A program made the translations under genes and the position numbers. DNA of 64,000 nt from Sedimentibacter sp. (GTDB taxonomy: Bacteria; Bacillota; Clostridia; Tissierellales; Sedimentibacteraceae), in the NCBI GenBank assembly GCA_018436705.1, contig JAHDLA010000022.1, forward strand, positions 62,001 through 126,000, read 5' to 3'. How positions within the stretch are numbered: position 1 is the stretch's first letter; each line of letters opens with the position of its first letter. Below, one piece after another: positions 43,590 to 52,452 of this stretch. The notes beneath the pieces are model-generated. The model searched no databases. It saw only the letters and a list, made by a program, of their open reading frames with translations, and had not been told where the DNA came from.

Positions 43590-44162
43590 ATGAGAATGAC
43601 AAAAGCAATGAAAAGCATTTCTCTTATGTATGATGGAATGCACTTTGATGAAGAGCAGGTTTTTCACAAATCAAAACTACTTCTTGAAATTTACAGAGAT
43701 GTTGTATGGAAAACAATACAAGAAGTTGATTATGTAAGAGAAGTATGTGAATCCTATTATAGCCAAGATTTAAATGTAGCACTTACTTATTTAAGTGATT
43801 TTGCACCAACTGAGCAAAAAGAAGAGTTTAAAAATAAAATGTCCTGTATTTTTGAAACCTCTTGGGTTATAGAATTAATAGATACAGCGATGCTAAAGAT
43901 TTATGAATATCACACAAATGGAAAACTTTATCATGAGATATTATCCAAATGTTATATCAATGCAATTTCAATGAATGAACAGGAGATATTAGAATGTCTT
44001 TCTTTAGAGAGGACAAGTTATTATATGAGGAAAAAAGAAGCAATAAAGTTATTTGGTATAGCATTATGGGGATATGCACTTCCTAAATATAAGGCTATTT
44101 TTATTGAAAATAACGAAAGTGTTCTTGATTATACTTGCTTTTGCGAAGCAAATTTGGTCTAA
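43590..44162 (+). CDS. Hypothetical protein, possibly sigma-like regulator, 190 aa
   Basis: I do not recognise this 190-residue protein with confidence. It is helical, and the segment EQEILECLSLERTSYYMRKKEAIKLFG near residues 128-155 resembles the region-4 HTH of ArpU or sigma-like phage regulators. It is the first gene under the rightward repressor-controlled promoter, following GGAGG. A role as activator of the integration or excision genes to its right is plausible. Confidence 0.6.
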   Translation: MRMTKAMKSISLMYDGMHFDEEQVFHKSKLLLEIYRDVVWKTIQEVDYVREVCESYYSQDLNVALTYLSDFAPTEQKEEFKNKMSCIFETSWVIELIDTAMLKIYEYHTNGKLYHEILSKCYINAISMNEQEILECLSLERTSYYMRKKEAIKLFGIALWGYALPKYKAIFIENNESVLDYTCFCEANLV

Positions 44163-44408
44163 GTGTGAACATAATGTGAATTCAATGCGAACTAAGTACG
44201 GATAAAGCGTGTACGGACATTCAACTCTTAATACTCTATAATATTTAATATGGGGTATCTATAAAATAAAATATTTCAAGAAATTAGCTTCGGCGTTATT
44301 TAATGTCGGGGCTATTTTTATGCCCTTTTTTAATTAATAAGGCATTTAAGCCGGGAGTAACAGAAATGTTACATCCGGCTTTTTCTTTGCCTATTTTTTG
44401 GAGGAAAG
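44163..44408. terminator. Intergenic stretch with terminator
   Basis: The stretch holds no gene. AAGCCGG and CCGGCTT arms with an inner GTAAC/GTTAC pairing, followed by TTTTTC, form a strong terminator near 44349-44391. A smaller GGGC/GCCC hairpin with a T run lies near 44307-44335. Confidence 0.7.
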
Positions 44409-44519
44409 ATGAGAAGGTTGGTGCAAGTTCCACAAATCAAGTGTAGATCTCCTCCTTTTCTGATGTTGAAACAAATGAAATTCAAATATCAGAAAACGGA
44501 GGAAATGCCACATGGCTAA
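44409..44519 (+). CDS. Putative 36-aa leader peptide
   Basis: ATG 44409 follows a GGAGG site by four bases. The 36-codon frame, rich in Lys, Pro and Met, ends with a stop that overlaps the first codons of the sigma-like gene. It runs through a hairpin that masks that gene's ribosome site. The arrangement is that of a translational leader. No conserved peptide family is recognised. Confidence 0.45.
   Translation: MRRLVQVPQIKCRSPPFLMLKQMKFKYQKTEEMPHG
44450..44503 (+). promoter_or_regulatory. Ribosome-site-masking hairpin
   Basis: Bases 44450-44464 (TCCTCCTTTTCTGAT) pair with 44488-44503 (ATCAGAAAACGGAGGA) with one bulged base. The right arm contains the GGAGG site of the gene starting at 44512, so the folded RNA would block its translation. 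Confidence 0.7.
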
Positions 44520-44961
44520 AGAAAGAAGAATACCAAATTACAGAAAGATGTACCCGGAAGCAAGTGAAGAAGTTATTGCTTTATTAAGACAAGGAGAAAG
44601 AAAGCTTCTTTATCACGAATATGATCTTAAAGTAGAGAAATTTATAGTTGATGAAGAAAAACAGAAAGTCTTTTTTATTCAAAGCAAAGAGGACTCCCTA
44701 GAACGTCTCATTGAAGCAGATGTTCAATTTTACGATGAAGATACCAATGTTGAAGAAATAGCAATTAAGGCTGTTATGATTAATAAACTTCTTGAGGGCT
44801 TAAAACATCTGACTAAGGAAGAACATGAACTGATTACGGCTCTCTTTTACGAAGGAATGACAGAAAGAGAATATGCGGAAATTAAAGGCGTATATCACAA
44901 TGCAATTCATAAAAGGAAGATAAGAATATTAAAAAAGTTAGAAAATTTTTTGAAAAAATAA
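44512..44961 (+). CDS. Sigma-70 region-4-like HTH protein
   Basis: The 149-residue protein ends in a sigma region-4-like domain: LKHLTKEEHELITALFYEGMTEREYAEIKG, then HNAIHKRKIRILKKLENFL. The N-terminal 85 residues have no sigma region-2 features, so it is not a full sigma factor. Similar small proteins regulate integrase genes in Firmicute ICEs and prophages. Its ribosome site lies inside a hairpin crossed by a leader ORF, suggesting post-transcriptional control. Confidence 0.75.
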   Translation: MAKERRIPNYRKMYPEASEEVIALLRQGERKLLYHEYDLKVEKFIVDEEKQKVFFIQSKEDSLERLIEADVQFYDEDTNVEEIAIKAVMINKLLEGLKHLTKEEHELITALFYEGMTEREYAEIKGVYHNAIHKRKIRILKKLENFLKK

Positions 44962-45359
44962 AATTCTAAGGTGTGCAACCCTCTCTCTTAACGTGGAAGT
45001 AAGTGAGGGGGTATTTTTATCCACTCACAAGTACTTTGAAAACTGCATATCCGATTTTATAAATACATTAGCTGATGAGCCTGAAAAGGACAAGCGACAA
45101 AGGTAGATGCGCCAAGACCATCTGTAAAATCAGAACCTGAATCCATGTAAGTGGATTTTTTCTCTTCTGATTTTATAAAAGCGGCCAAGTTAAGGTGCGA
45201 GCGGACCCGTCTGACCTTAAAACAATATTGTTGTAACTTCTGTTACAAAAAGTTCGATTGTTTCGCAATGACCTCATCAGCCTACAATGATACTTCTGCC
45301 CAGCCACAGACATCGCAATGGGGGCAGCCTGCGGAGATCCCGGAGGAGGTGAGAGTCCT
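44962..45359 (+). other. Structured non-coding stretch upstream of the recombinases
   Basis: Several hairpins follow one another: TAAAATCAGAA/TTCTGATTTTA (45125-45175) enclosing AATCCA/TGGATT with a T run, TTAAGGT/ACCTTAA near 45190-45220, and TTGTAAC/GTTACAA with a four-base loop near 45230-45247. The composition is more G/C-rich than the flanks. A 31-codon frame (ATG 45268, ending PAEIPEEVRVL) overlaps it without a ribosome site. It may be a structured RNA leader or contain the recombination site. Confidence 0.5.
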
Positions 45360-45437
45360 ATGATGAAGTTTAACTTACTTCAGTTTATGAAGTTGCCCTA
45401 TGTTTTGTTTATACAAAACTTTGTACTTGGGAAGTAG
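45360..45437 (+). CDS. Small 25-aa hydrophobic peptide
   Basis: ATG 45360 is placed eight bases after an excellent AGGAGGTG site. The peptide (MMKFNLLQFMKLPYVLFIQN, then FVLGK) has a central hydrophobic stretch, and its start overlaps the stop of the short frame before it. It is too short for family assignment, but the ribosome site suggests real translation. Confidence 0.45.
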   Translation: MMKFNLLQFMKLPYVLFIQNFVLGK

Positions 45438-45493
45438 TGTCAAATAAAGTACAAATAAAAATGAAGAAAATAGACTTAATGTCAGAAGCAATG

Positions 45494-45557
45494 GGGATTA
45501 CTTTATATTTTCTGGTTTTCGCATTAGCGGATAATTCAGTAAGGTAATCCCTATTTT
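45494..45557 (+). terminator. Possible terminator
   Basis: GGGATTACTTTA pairs with TAAGGTAATCCC over 12 bp with one mismatch, around a long loop, and is followed by TATTTTTG. Confidence 0.5.
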
Positions 45558-45603
45558 TGTGAGATTAAGTATGAATATAGATGAAATAGAAGGAGTCAGA
45601 AAA

Positions 45604-45816
45604 ATGGGATTTGATATATATAAAATTGGAGCAGAAGCTTCGAAAGAGTATGAGATGACAAAGGAGCAAACTAAACAGGAAGTTCAATATAAGATGGCTC
45701 AGAAGATGTTGAAAATACTGCTTTACAAAGGTATTGTAACAGAAGTTGAATATGAAAAAATAGACAATCTGAATATACAAACTTTTTCACCACAGCTTGC
45801 AAAAGTATATGTGTAA
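45604..45816 (+). CDS. Small SHOCT-like protein next to the recombinases
   Basis: ATG 45604 lies eight bases after GAAGGAGT; upstream in-frame starts lack a site. The 70-residue helical protein has a C-terminal pattern (MLKILLYKGIVTEVEYEKID) resembling the SHOCT oligomerisation motif, followed by FSPQLAKVYV. Small proteins of this type commonly precede serine recombinase clusters in Firmicute ICEs and may help recombination directionality; that role is inferred from position. Confidence 0.65.
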   Translation: MGFDIYKIGAEASKEYEMTKEQTKQEVQYKMAQKMLKILLYKGIVTEVEYEKIDNLNIQTFSPQLAKVYV

Positions 45817-45897
45817 AAACACTTGCTTTCTCATGATGTTTGGAGTATTGTGTGTTGCTAACAAGGGAGTTAATTCCCAGAAAGGAGAAGAAATCAT

Positions 45898-47529
45898 ATG
45901 GCTAAAAAGGTAATGAAAATAGAGCCTGTAAGGCAGAAAGTATTACAGGAGTTAAGACCTAAGAAAAGGGTATGCGCCTATTGTAGAGTAAGCACTGATT
46001 CTAATAAACAACATACTTCCTATGTTGCTCAGGTTGAATATTATAAGTCCTATATAGAGAAACGAGAAGAATGGGAGTTTATAGGGATTTTTGCTGATGA
46101 AGCTAGAAGTGGTACACAGGTTAAAAAACGTGATGAATTTATACGAATGATGAAAGAATGCAAAAATGGAAATATTGATATCATTATTACTAAGTCTGTT
46201 ACTAGATTTGCAAGAAATACCATTGATAGCATTGAAGCCATAAGAAAATTAAAGTCTCTTGGCATCACCGTATATTTTGAGAAAGAAAACATCAATACAA
46301 TGTCAGAACAAAGTGAGCAAATGTTAACCATTTTAAGCTCTTTAGCACAAGGTGAATCAGAAAACATATCGACAAACAGCCGTTGGGGAATTCAAAAAAG
46401 ATTTAAAGATGGAACATTTAGACTTCCCAGTGTAGCCTTTGGATATACCAGAGATGATGAAGGCGAATTAAATATTAATGAAAATGAGGCAGTAATTGTT
46501 CGAAGGATTTTTCATGAATACTTAAGTGGTAAAGGAGTTTATGCAATAGCAAGAGAATTAACAGAAGATAATATATCAACTGTCAGAAGTGCTGAAAAAT
46601 GGGATGATAATGTAATAAATCAAATCTTAAAAAATCCAATATATGAGGGTGACCTGATTTTACAAAAAACCTATACAACTGATGGCCTTCCTTTCACGAG
46701 AAAAACAAATCGTGGGGAGAGGCCTCAATTTTTAATAAGGGATAACCATGAACCAATAATCACCAGAGAACAAGGTGAAATGGTTCGAGAAATCTATGAA
46801 TACAGAAGAAACCAAATGGGGATGGATTATAGAGGTAAATATCAAAATAGGTATGAATTCAGTGGTAAAATTATATGTAAAGAATGTAAAGGGATTTTCC
46901 GAAGACAAAAGATTCATATAGGAGAGCCCTTTGAAAAAGTACAGTGGAGCTGCAAAACTCATATTGAAAACAGTAAAATATGTAAGACAAAACCAATAAG
47001 GGAAGATATCATCAAAGATGCATATCTTAAAATGTGGAATAAACTTGTAAGCAATCACACTTTAATCCTGACCCTTCTGCTAGAATCTCTTAAAAATTTA
47101 AGAACAAATAGGGAACAGGAAGTAGAAATAGAAAAATTAAATAACAAAATCATGGAATTAACAGAGCAGAGCCATATCCTCAGCAGAGTAGTGCAAAAGG
47201 GATATATGGACTCTGCTATTTTTATAGAAAAGCAAAATGCAATTAATATTGAAATTGAAGAAACCAAGAAAAACCGAAACAGCTTGCTTGACAGTAATGG
47301 TTTTGAAAAAGAAATTGCAGGAACAGAACGAATACTAGAAATTATAAGGTACAATCCTGATTTAATAGATGATTATGATGAAAACTTATTTACAAATACG
47401 GTAGATAAAGTATTAATCGGAAGTGACCGAGCAATTACATTTAGACTCATTAATAACCTTGAACTTACAGAGTATACAGATAAAGGCGGTGAAATAGATA
47501 ATGCAAAGTCATATGCCGATAGGATATAA
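45898..47529 (+). CDS. Large serine recombinase 1
   Basis: This site-specific recombinase integrates or excises a mobile element. It has 543 residues. The N-terminal resolvase domain contains VCAYCRVSTDS (nucleophile S32) and the conserved ITKSVTRFARNT. The recombinase domain follows (FGYTRDDEGE onward), then a zinc ribbon (IICKECKGIFRR with a distal CKTH) and a coiled coil. All catalytic elements are visible. A GGAG site precedes the ATG. It overlaps the next recombinase gene by 29 bp, so the three tandem genes form one operon. Confidence 0.95.
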   Translation: MAKKVMKIEPVRQKVLQELRPKKRVCAYCRVSTDSNKQHTSYVAQVEYYKSYIEKREEWEFIGIFADEARSGTQVKKRDEFIRMMKECKNGNIDIIITKSVTRFARNTIDSIEAIRKLKSLGITVYFEKENINTMSEQSEQMLTILSSLAQGESENISTNSRWGIQKRFKDGTFRLPSVAFGYTRDDEGELNINENEAVIVRRIFHEYLSGKGVYAIARELTEDNISTVRSAEKWDDNVINQILKNPIYEGDLILQKTYTTDGLPFTRKTNRGERPQFLIRDNHEPIITREQGEMVREIYEYRRNQMGMDYRGKYQNRYEFSGKIICKECKGIFRRQKIHIGEPFEKVQWSCKTHIENSKICKTKPIREDIIKDAYLKMWNKLVSNHTLILTLLLESLKNLRTNREQEVEIEKLNNKIMELTEQSHILSRVVQKGYMDSAIFIEKQNAINIEIEETKKNRNSLLDSNGFEKEIAGTERILEIIRYNPDLIDDYDENLFTNTVDKVLIGSDRAITFRLINNLELTEYTDKGGEIDNAKSYADRI

Positions 47530-48466
47530 AATGATAAATGGCAACATTGAAATTGATGAGGAACAAGCAAAAACCGTAAAGGCAATCTTTGAAGAGTATA
47601 TAAAAGGAAAATCCATGCTGGCAATAGCAAAGGAACTTACTGAAAAGGGAATTCTTAATGCTAATAAAAAGACAAATTGGAATCATGGCTCAGTAGGAAA
47701 GATACTGCAAAATGTCAAATACATGGGAGAAACATATTATCCAAAGCTTATAGATGAATCAGATTTTGAAAAGGTACAGATACAAAGAAAAGAACGAGAA
47801 ATTAAGCTTGGAAGAACAACGCTTCAAAATACTATGAAAAAACAATCTGTTTTTAACAGAAAAATATTGTGTGGTGAATGTGGAGCTTATTATAAGATAT
47901 ATGCAGAACATGCAGGAAAGAAATCAGAAAAGAAAAAATGGAAGTGTAAAAAGTATCTTATAAATAACAAAGTTAACTGCAGAAACCTATTTTATACCAA
48001 TGAAGAGTTGAAAGATATTTTTATATATGCAGTAAATGAACTGATACAAAAAAAGTGGATGCTTGAAAAAAATGAGAAAAAAGAACCACTAAAAATGAGC
48101 TTTGAATTAAGACAGACAGAAAGCCGAATAAAGGAACTTGAACAGGAAGAAGAATATTCATCTCCTGAACTTGCAGTACTTATTTTTAAAAGAGCAGAGC
48201 TTATATATAACTGCTTAAAGGTAGATGATTATAAAAATAATACAGAAAAAATAAAAGAGGCATTACAAGATAAGAAAATAATATCTGAATTTGATGAAGA
48301 ACCCTTTGAAGTCATAATAAAACATATCACCGTGTATCAAGATGCAAAGGTAGAGGTTGAATTTATAAACGGAATTATAATAAAAATGGACTCAGAATAC
48401 AAGCGAAAGGATGAAAAAAATGGCAGTAGCAAAAAAGACGGTAGCAATCATACCACCACAAGTTAA
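47501..48466 (+). CDS. Serine recombinase 2 lacking the catalytic domain
   Basis: The 321-residue protein starts directly in the recombinase DNA-binding domain (MPIGYKMINGNIEIDEEQAK), with a zinc ribbon (CGECGAYYKIY, CKKYLINNKVNC) and a short helical tail. The resolvase domain with the nucleophilic Ser is absent, and no remnant of it is visible because the gene overlaps its upstream neighbour. Such headless partners occur in tandem recombinase sets and may act in DNA binding or in heteromeric synapses. It overlaps both neighbours. Confidence 0.88.
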   Translation: MQSHMPIGYKMINGNIEIDEEQAKTVKAIFEEYIKGKSMLAIAKELTEKGILNANKKTNWNHGSVGKILQNVKYMGETYYPKLIDESDFEKVQIQRKEREIKLGRTTLQNTMKKQSVFNRKILCGECGAYYKIYAEHAGKKSEKKKWKCKKYLINNKVNCRNLFYTNEELKDIFIYAVNELIQKKWMLEKNEKKEPLKMSFELRQTESRIKELEQEEEYSSPELAVLIFKRAELIYNCLKVDDYKNNTEKIKEALQDKKIISEFDEEPFEVIIKHITVYQDAKVEVEFINGIIIKMDSEYKRKDEKNGSSKKDGSNHTTTS

Positions 48467-50075
48467 ATATGATAAGCATGTGAGAGTAGAACAAAAAAAG
48501 CTAAAGGTAGCAGCTTATTGTAGAGTTAGTACATTACTTGAACAGCAAGAAGGCAGCTATGAGGCACAAGTAGATTATTATACTGAGAAGATAAACAGTA
48601 ACCCAAACTGGAAATGTGCCGGAATATTTGCAGACGATGGAAAGAGTGCAACTCAAACCAAAAAGCGTGATGATTTTAATGCTATGATAGATGCTTGCAT
48701 GGCAGGGAAAGTAGACTTAGTGCTAACAAAATCCGTCAGCAGATTTGCAAGAAATACCGTAGATGCTCTCCAATTTATCCGTAAACTGAAAGAAAAGAAT
48801 ATACCCGTTATTTTTGAAAAAGAGGGTGTAAATACAATGGAGAGTGGAGGTGAACTACTTATAACAATCTTAAGCAGTCAAGCTCAAGAAGAAAGTAGAA
48901 ACATCAGTGAAAATACAAGATGGGGATTAACAAGAAGATTTGAAAATGGAATAATATCCGTAAATCATAAAAAATTTTTAGGCTATACCAAAGATGAAGA
49001 TGGAAACCTTATTATAGTACCTGAAGAAGCTGTAATTGTAAAAAGAATTTTCCGAGAATACCTGGAAGGTAGTAGCATTTTACAAATTGCCAAAGGGTTA
49101 GAAGCTGATGGAATTAAAACCGTAACAGGACTAGATCACTGGCACCCCGGAACAATAAATAATATGCTCTCAAATGAAAAATTCTGTGGAGATGTATGTA
49201 TGCAAAAGACTTACACTATAGATTTCCTTACTAAGAAAAAAGTAAAGAATGAAGGGTATGCACCTCAATACTATATAGAAGATAATCATGAAGCTATTAT
49301 CCCCAAAGAATTATTTCATCAAGTACAAGTAGAAAAAGCAAGACGGGCGAGTCTTAATAAAGCTGCCGTTACAAGGAAGACAAATAAAGCTAAAAAGGAA
49401 AAGAGCAAATACAGTTCTAAATATGTACTTACTGACCTTATGGTATGTGCAGAGTGCGGTCATGCTTATCGCAGACAGACCTGGTCAAAATACGGAAAGA
49501 AATCAGCAGTATGGCGATGTGAAGACAGATTGAAAAATGGTATAAGTTCAAAATGTAAAAATTCACCTACTTTAAAAGAAGAACAACTTCATGATGCCAT
49601 AATGAATGCTATCAACGATGTAGTAGAAAATAGTGGTGATTTTATAGAAACATTTAGAGAAAATGTCATTAGAGTCATAGGAAATTATAGCACTGAAGGG
49701 ATTACAACTGAGTATGATGACCAGATTGATGTACTGCAAAAGCAAATGCTAAAGCTCATCGAAGACAATGCAAAACAAGGAGCTGTAAGCGAAGATTTTG
49801 ATGAAGCCTACAGATACATATCAGAACAGATTAATGAGCTTAAAAAGGCAAAAATAAAGCTTGTACGGGCACAAAAACAAGCAGAGAACTATAAGCAGCG
49901 GGTAGAGGCATTAGACAAAGCTATGACCACGGTAAACCCAAAGGTGCGAGAATTTGATCAGGAACTTGTTAAAAGGCTTATACAAAGCATCCGAGTGCAT
50001 AAAGGAATGAAGATAGAGATACAATTTCACTCAGGAATAGTAATGATGCAGGAAGTGGATTATTACGAGGATTAA
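48420..50075 (+). CDS. Large serine recombinase 3
   Basis: ATG 48420 is chosen because the earlier ATG (48411) overlaps the AAAGG ribosome site. The 551-residue protein has VAAYCRVSTLLEQQE (S37), LTKSVSRFARNTVD, a recombinase domain, a zinc ribbon (VCAECGHAYRR) and a long coiled coil (about 420-510). It is the last of the three overlapping recombinase genes. Its N-terminus is strikingly similar to that of the fourth recombinase at 56.6 kb, on the other side of the Gabija-AbiE genes. Confidence 0.95.
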   Translation: MAVAKKTVAIIPPQVKYDKHVRVEQKKLKVAAYCRVSTLLEQQEGSYEAQVDYYTEKINSNPNWKCAGIFADDGKSATQTKKRDDFNAMIDACMAGKVDLVLTKSVSRFARNTVDALQFIRKLKEKNIPVIFEKEGVNTMESGGELLITILSSQAQEESRNISENTRWGLTRRFENGIISVNHKKFLGYTKDEDGNLIIVPEEAVIVKRIFREYLEGSSILQIAKGLEADGIKTVTGLDHWHPGTINNMLSNEKFCGDVCMQKTYTIDFLTKKKVKNEGYAPQYYIEDNHEAIIPKELFHQVQVEKARRASLNKAAVTRKTNKAKKEKSKYSSKYVLTDLMVCAECGHAYRRQTWSKYGKKSAVWRCEDRLKNGISSKCKNSPTLKEEQLHDAIMNAINDVVENSGDFIETFRENVIRVIGNYSTEGITTEYDDQIDVLQKQMLKLIEDNAKQGAVSEDFDEAYRYISEQINELKKAKIKLVRAQKQAENYKQRVEALDKAMTTVNPKVREFDQELVKRLIQSIRVHKGMKIEIQFHSGIVMMQEVDYYED

Positions 50076-50114
50076 AAGAAAGTCAAACTAGTGAACTTTT
50101 TATATAATTAAGCT

Positions 50115-50148
50115 CCGTAACTGTTACACATCATCAGTTGCGGTTTTT
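50115..50148 (+). terminator. Terminator after the recombinase operon
   Basis: Arms CCGTAACTG and CAGTTGCGG pair over 9 bp with one wobble and are followed by TTTTT. Confidence 0.8.
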
Positions 50149-50535
50149 ATTATTTAAATGACATAATCATAAGACCTCTATTTTACGCGGAGGTTAAATG
50201 AAGGCATTTTGCGTTTTTGAGAAGAAGAGGTAATGAAAAGTATTTTGATGTAATTTGTAAATAAACAGCAAATAATGTTATTATTTCTTGTGAAATGACT
50301 CCAATAGGGGTACAATAGAGATAACAATATGTTGATATTGTATTTCTTATTGGGAGAATTATTCTTGGTTAGCGACCTTTTCAAAGGTTATATGTGGGAC
50401 AAAATATCACGTAGTGACAGGCTGCCTTCTGGTAATTTATTTCTCAATATATTAAATAAATAATATAGGGATTGTCTTGATAAAAAAATACCATCAAGTC
50501 AACAGAAATAAAAGTAAATAGGGGGCGGAGATATT
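50149..50535. other. Spacer upstream of the Gabija operon
   Basis: No gene is visible. The stretch contains A/T-rich promoter-like sequence and a CTTGAT/ATCAAG hairpin near 50475-50497. If the recombinases act at the right end of an ICE, an attachment site could lie here, but I cannot identify one by eye. Confidence 0.4.
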
Positions 50536-52452
50536 ATGATTTTAACAAAATTAAGGATATGGAATTTCAGAAAATTTCATAATGAAGGAGACAATCCTGG
50601 AATTGAGGTTAAGTTTCATAATGGAATAAATGCACTAATTGGAGAAAATGATTCTGGAAAAACATCTATTATTGATGCTATAAAAATTGTATTGCAAACT
50701 CAAAGTAATGAATTTATTAGAATTTCAGAAGAGGATTTTTATTGCAATGAAAATGGAAATTTTGAAAATGAAATTAAAATTGAATGCATATTTGAAAAAT
50801 TTACTGAAGATGAAGCTAAAAATTTTATTGAATGGTTGCAGTTTCAAAAAGATGAAAATGGGAATACAAATTACATATTAAATGTACAGTATAGAGCATG
50901 GAAAGAAAAAAATAGAATTTTTAATGAGTTTCGTGCCGGTATGAATGAAGATGGATATAGAATGGATGGAAAAGCGCGAGATTTGCTTAAGTGCACATAT
51001 CTTCGACCACTTAGAGATGCAGCTAAAGAAATGCATTCTGGCAGAAATTCAAGGATATCACAAATCCTTTATAGTCATTCTTTGTTTAATTCTGGTGAAG
51101 AACATAAATTGGTTGAAATTTTAAAAGAAGCTAATGAACAGATAGAACAATATTTTACAGATCAAGAAGGGAAAGAAGTTTTAGGATCATTGCAAGACAA
51201 CTTAAAAGAATTTTTAGATGCATCTTCTTCTGAAAATGCGAAGTTTGTTACATCCAATTTGAGATTGAAATCAATATTAGAAAGTCTGTCTTTAAATATT
51301 TCTGAAATTCAACCCGGATTAGGTGTTCAAAATTTGCTTTTTATCGCAGCTGAGTTATTGCTATTAAATCATGATGATAATGGTGGCCTAAAGTTAGCAT
51401 TAATTGAAGAATTGGAGGCACATTTGCATCCACAAGCACAATTAAGATTAATTGATTATATTCAAAAAGAATATGATAGTTCTGGAGTTCAGTTTATCAT
51501 ATCAACCCATAGTACAATATTAGCGTCGAAGATAAATGTTAAAAATGCATTATTGTGCAAGAATTCAAAAGTGTTTTCTTTAGCTCCAGATAAAACAAAG
51601 TTACAAAAAGGTGATTATTTATTTTTGCAAAGATTTCTTGATTCTTCAAAAGCAAACTTGTTTTTTGCACAAGGAGTCATAATGGTTGAAGGAGATGCAG
51701 AAAATTTACTATTGCCTGTTTTGGCGGATTTAATAGATTTTCCATTATCTAAACATGGAGTTTCTATTGTTAATGTTGGTAACACTGCTTTTTTAAGATA
51801 CTCCAATATTTTCAAACAAGCTGATAATACGAAAATGGGCATACCTATTTCTGTGATTACCGATTGTGATGTGGTTCCAGAAATTGATAATGATGAAAAA
51901 ATAGATGTTAAGGAAGATGAAACGACCGAAGCAATCAATAAAAAAGAAAAGAAGTATTCTGAAGGGGATATTAAAGCTTTTATTGCACCTAATTGGACAC
52001 TAGAATATACCTTGGCACTTAGCGTATTGAGGCGTAAACTGTATAAATCGGTACTATATGCTGAAAAAATTCAAAACAGTGATAAGTATTCATTGACCAA
52101 GGATAAAATTATTGAGGTAAATGAAAAAGTTAAATCAGATTTTGAAAATTGGAAGAATAAAGGTTACGATAAATATAAAATTGCTTATGAAATATATAAC
52201 AATACTTTACTTGAGAAAAATATATCTAAAGCTATAACAGCTCAATGTTTAGCTAGTTTATTGCAGTATCAAATTATAAAAACAGATACTGAAGACATTA
52301 CAGAAGAAACAATGTTTGATGTTGACTTATATCAAAAGAAAATTGATAATGACAAAAAACGTGAATTAAAAAGTGAATTACTTGGAAGCAAAAAATTGTC
52401 ATACTTACTTGATGCAATAAAATATGCAACGAGGTGTGAAGATGATAATTAA
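50536..52452 (+). CDS. gajA: Gabija system nuclease GajA (OLD-family ATPase-Toprim)
   Basis: GajA is the DNA-nicking endonuclease of the Gabija anti-phage system. The 638-residue protein has an SMC/RecF-like ATPase domain with Walker A GENDSGKT (36-43) and the Walker B region LALIEELEAHLHPQAQ followed by IISTHS. Its C-terminal Toprim domain carries IMVEGDAENLLLP and VITDCDVVPE. ATPase-Toprim order and length match OLD/GajA proteins. The UvrD-like partner overlaps its 3' end by 11 bp, which is the diagnostic Gabija pair. Confidence 0.9.
   Translation: MILTKLRIWNFRKFHNEGDNPGIEVKFHNGINALIGENDSGKTSIIDAIKIVLQTQSNEFIRISEEDFYCNENGNFENEIKIECIFEKFTEDEAKNFIEWLQFQKDENGNTNYILNVQYRAWKEKNRIFNEFRAGMNEDGYRMDGKARDLLKCTYLRPLRDAAKEMHSGRNSRISQILYSHSLFNSGEEHKLVEILKEANEQIEQYFTDQEGKEVLGSLQDNLKEFLDASSSENAKFVTSNLRLKSILESLSLNISEIQPGLGVQNLLFIAAELLLLNHDDNGGLKLALIEELEAHLHPQAQLRLIDYIQKEYDSSGVQFIISTHSTILASKINVKNALLCKNSKVFSLAPDKTKLQKGDYLFLQRFLDSSKANLFFAQGVIMVEGDAENLLLPVLADLIDFPLSKHGVSIVNVGNTAFLRYSNIFKQADNTKMGIPISVITDCDVVPEIDNDEKIDVKEDETTEAINKKEKKYSEGDIKAFIAPNWTLEYTLALSVLRRKLYKSVLYAEKIQNSDKYSLTKDKIIEVNEKVKSDFENWKNKGYDKYKIAYEIYNNTLLEKNISKAITAQCLASLLQYQIIKTDTEDITEETMFDVDLYQKKIDNDKKRELKSELLGSKKLSYLLDAIKYATRCEDDN

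Noticed and set aside
45020..45060. rRNA-spacer-like CTTTGAAAACTGCATA segment as an rRNA operon fragment
   Set aside because: Only a short match to a common Firmicute spacer phrase, with no rRNA sequence on either side.
45151..45363. 70-aa ORF with GTG start
   Set aside because: No ribosome site, odd composition, and it runs through strong hairpins; only its last codons overlap the start of a better-supported small ORF.
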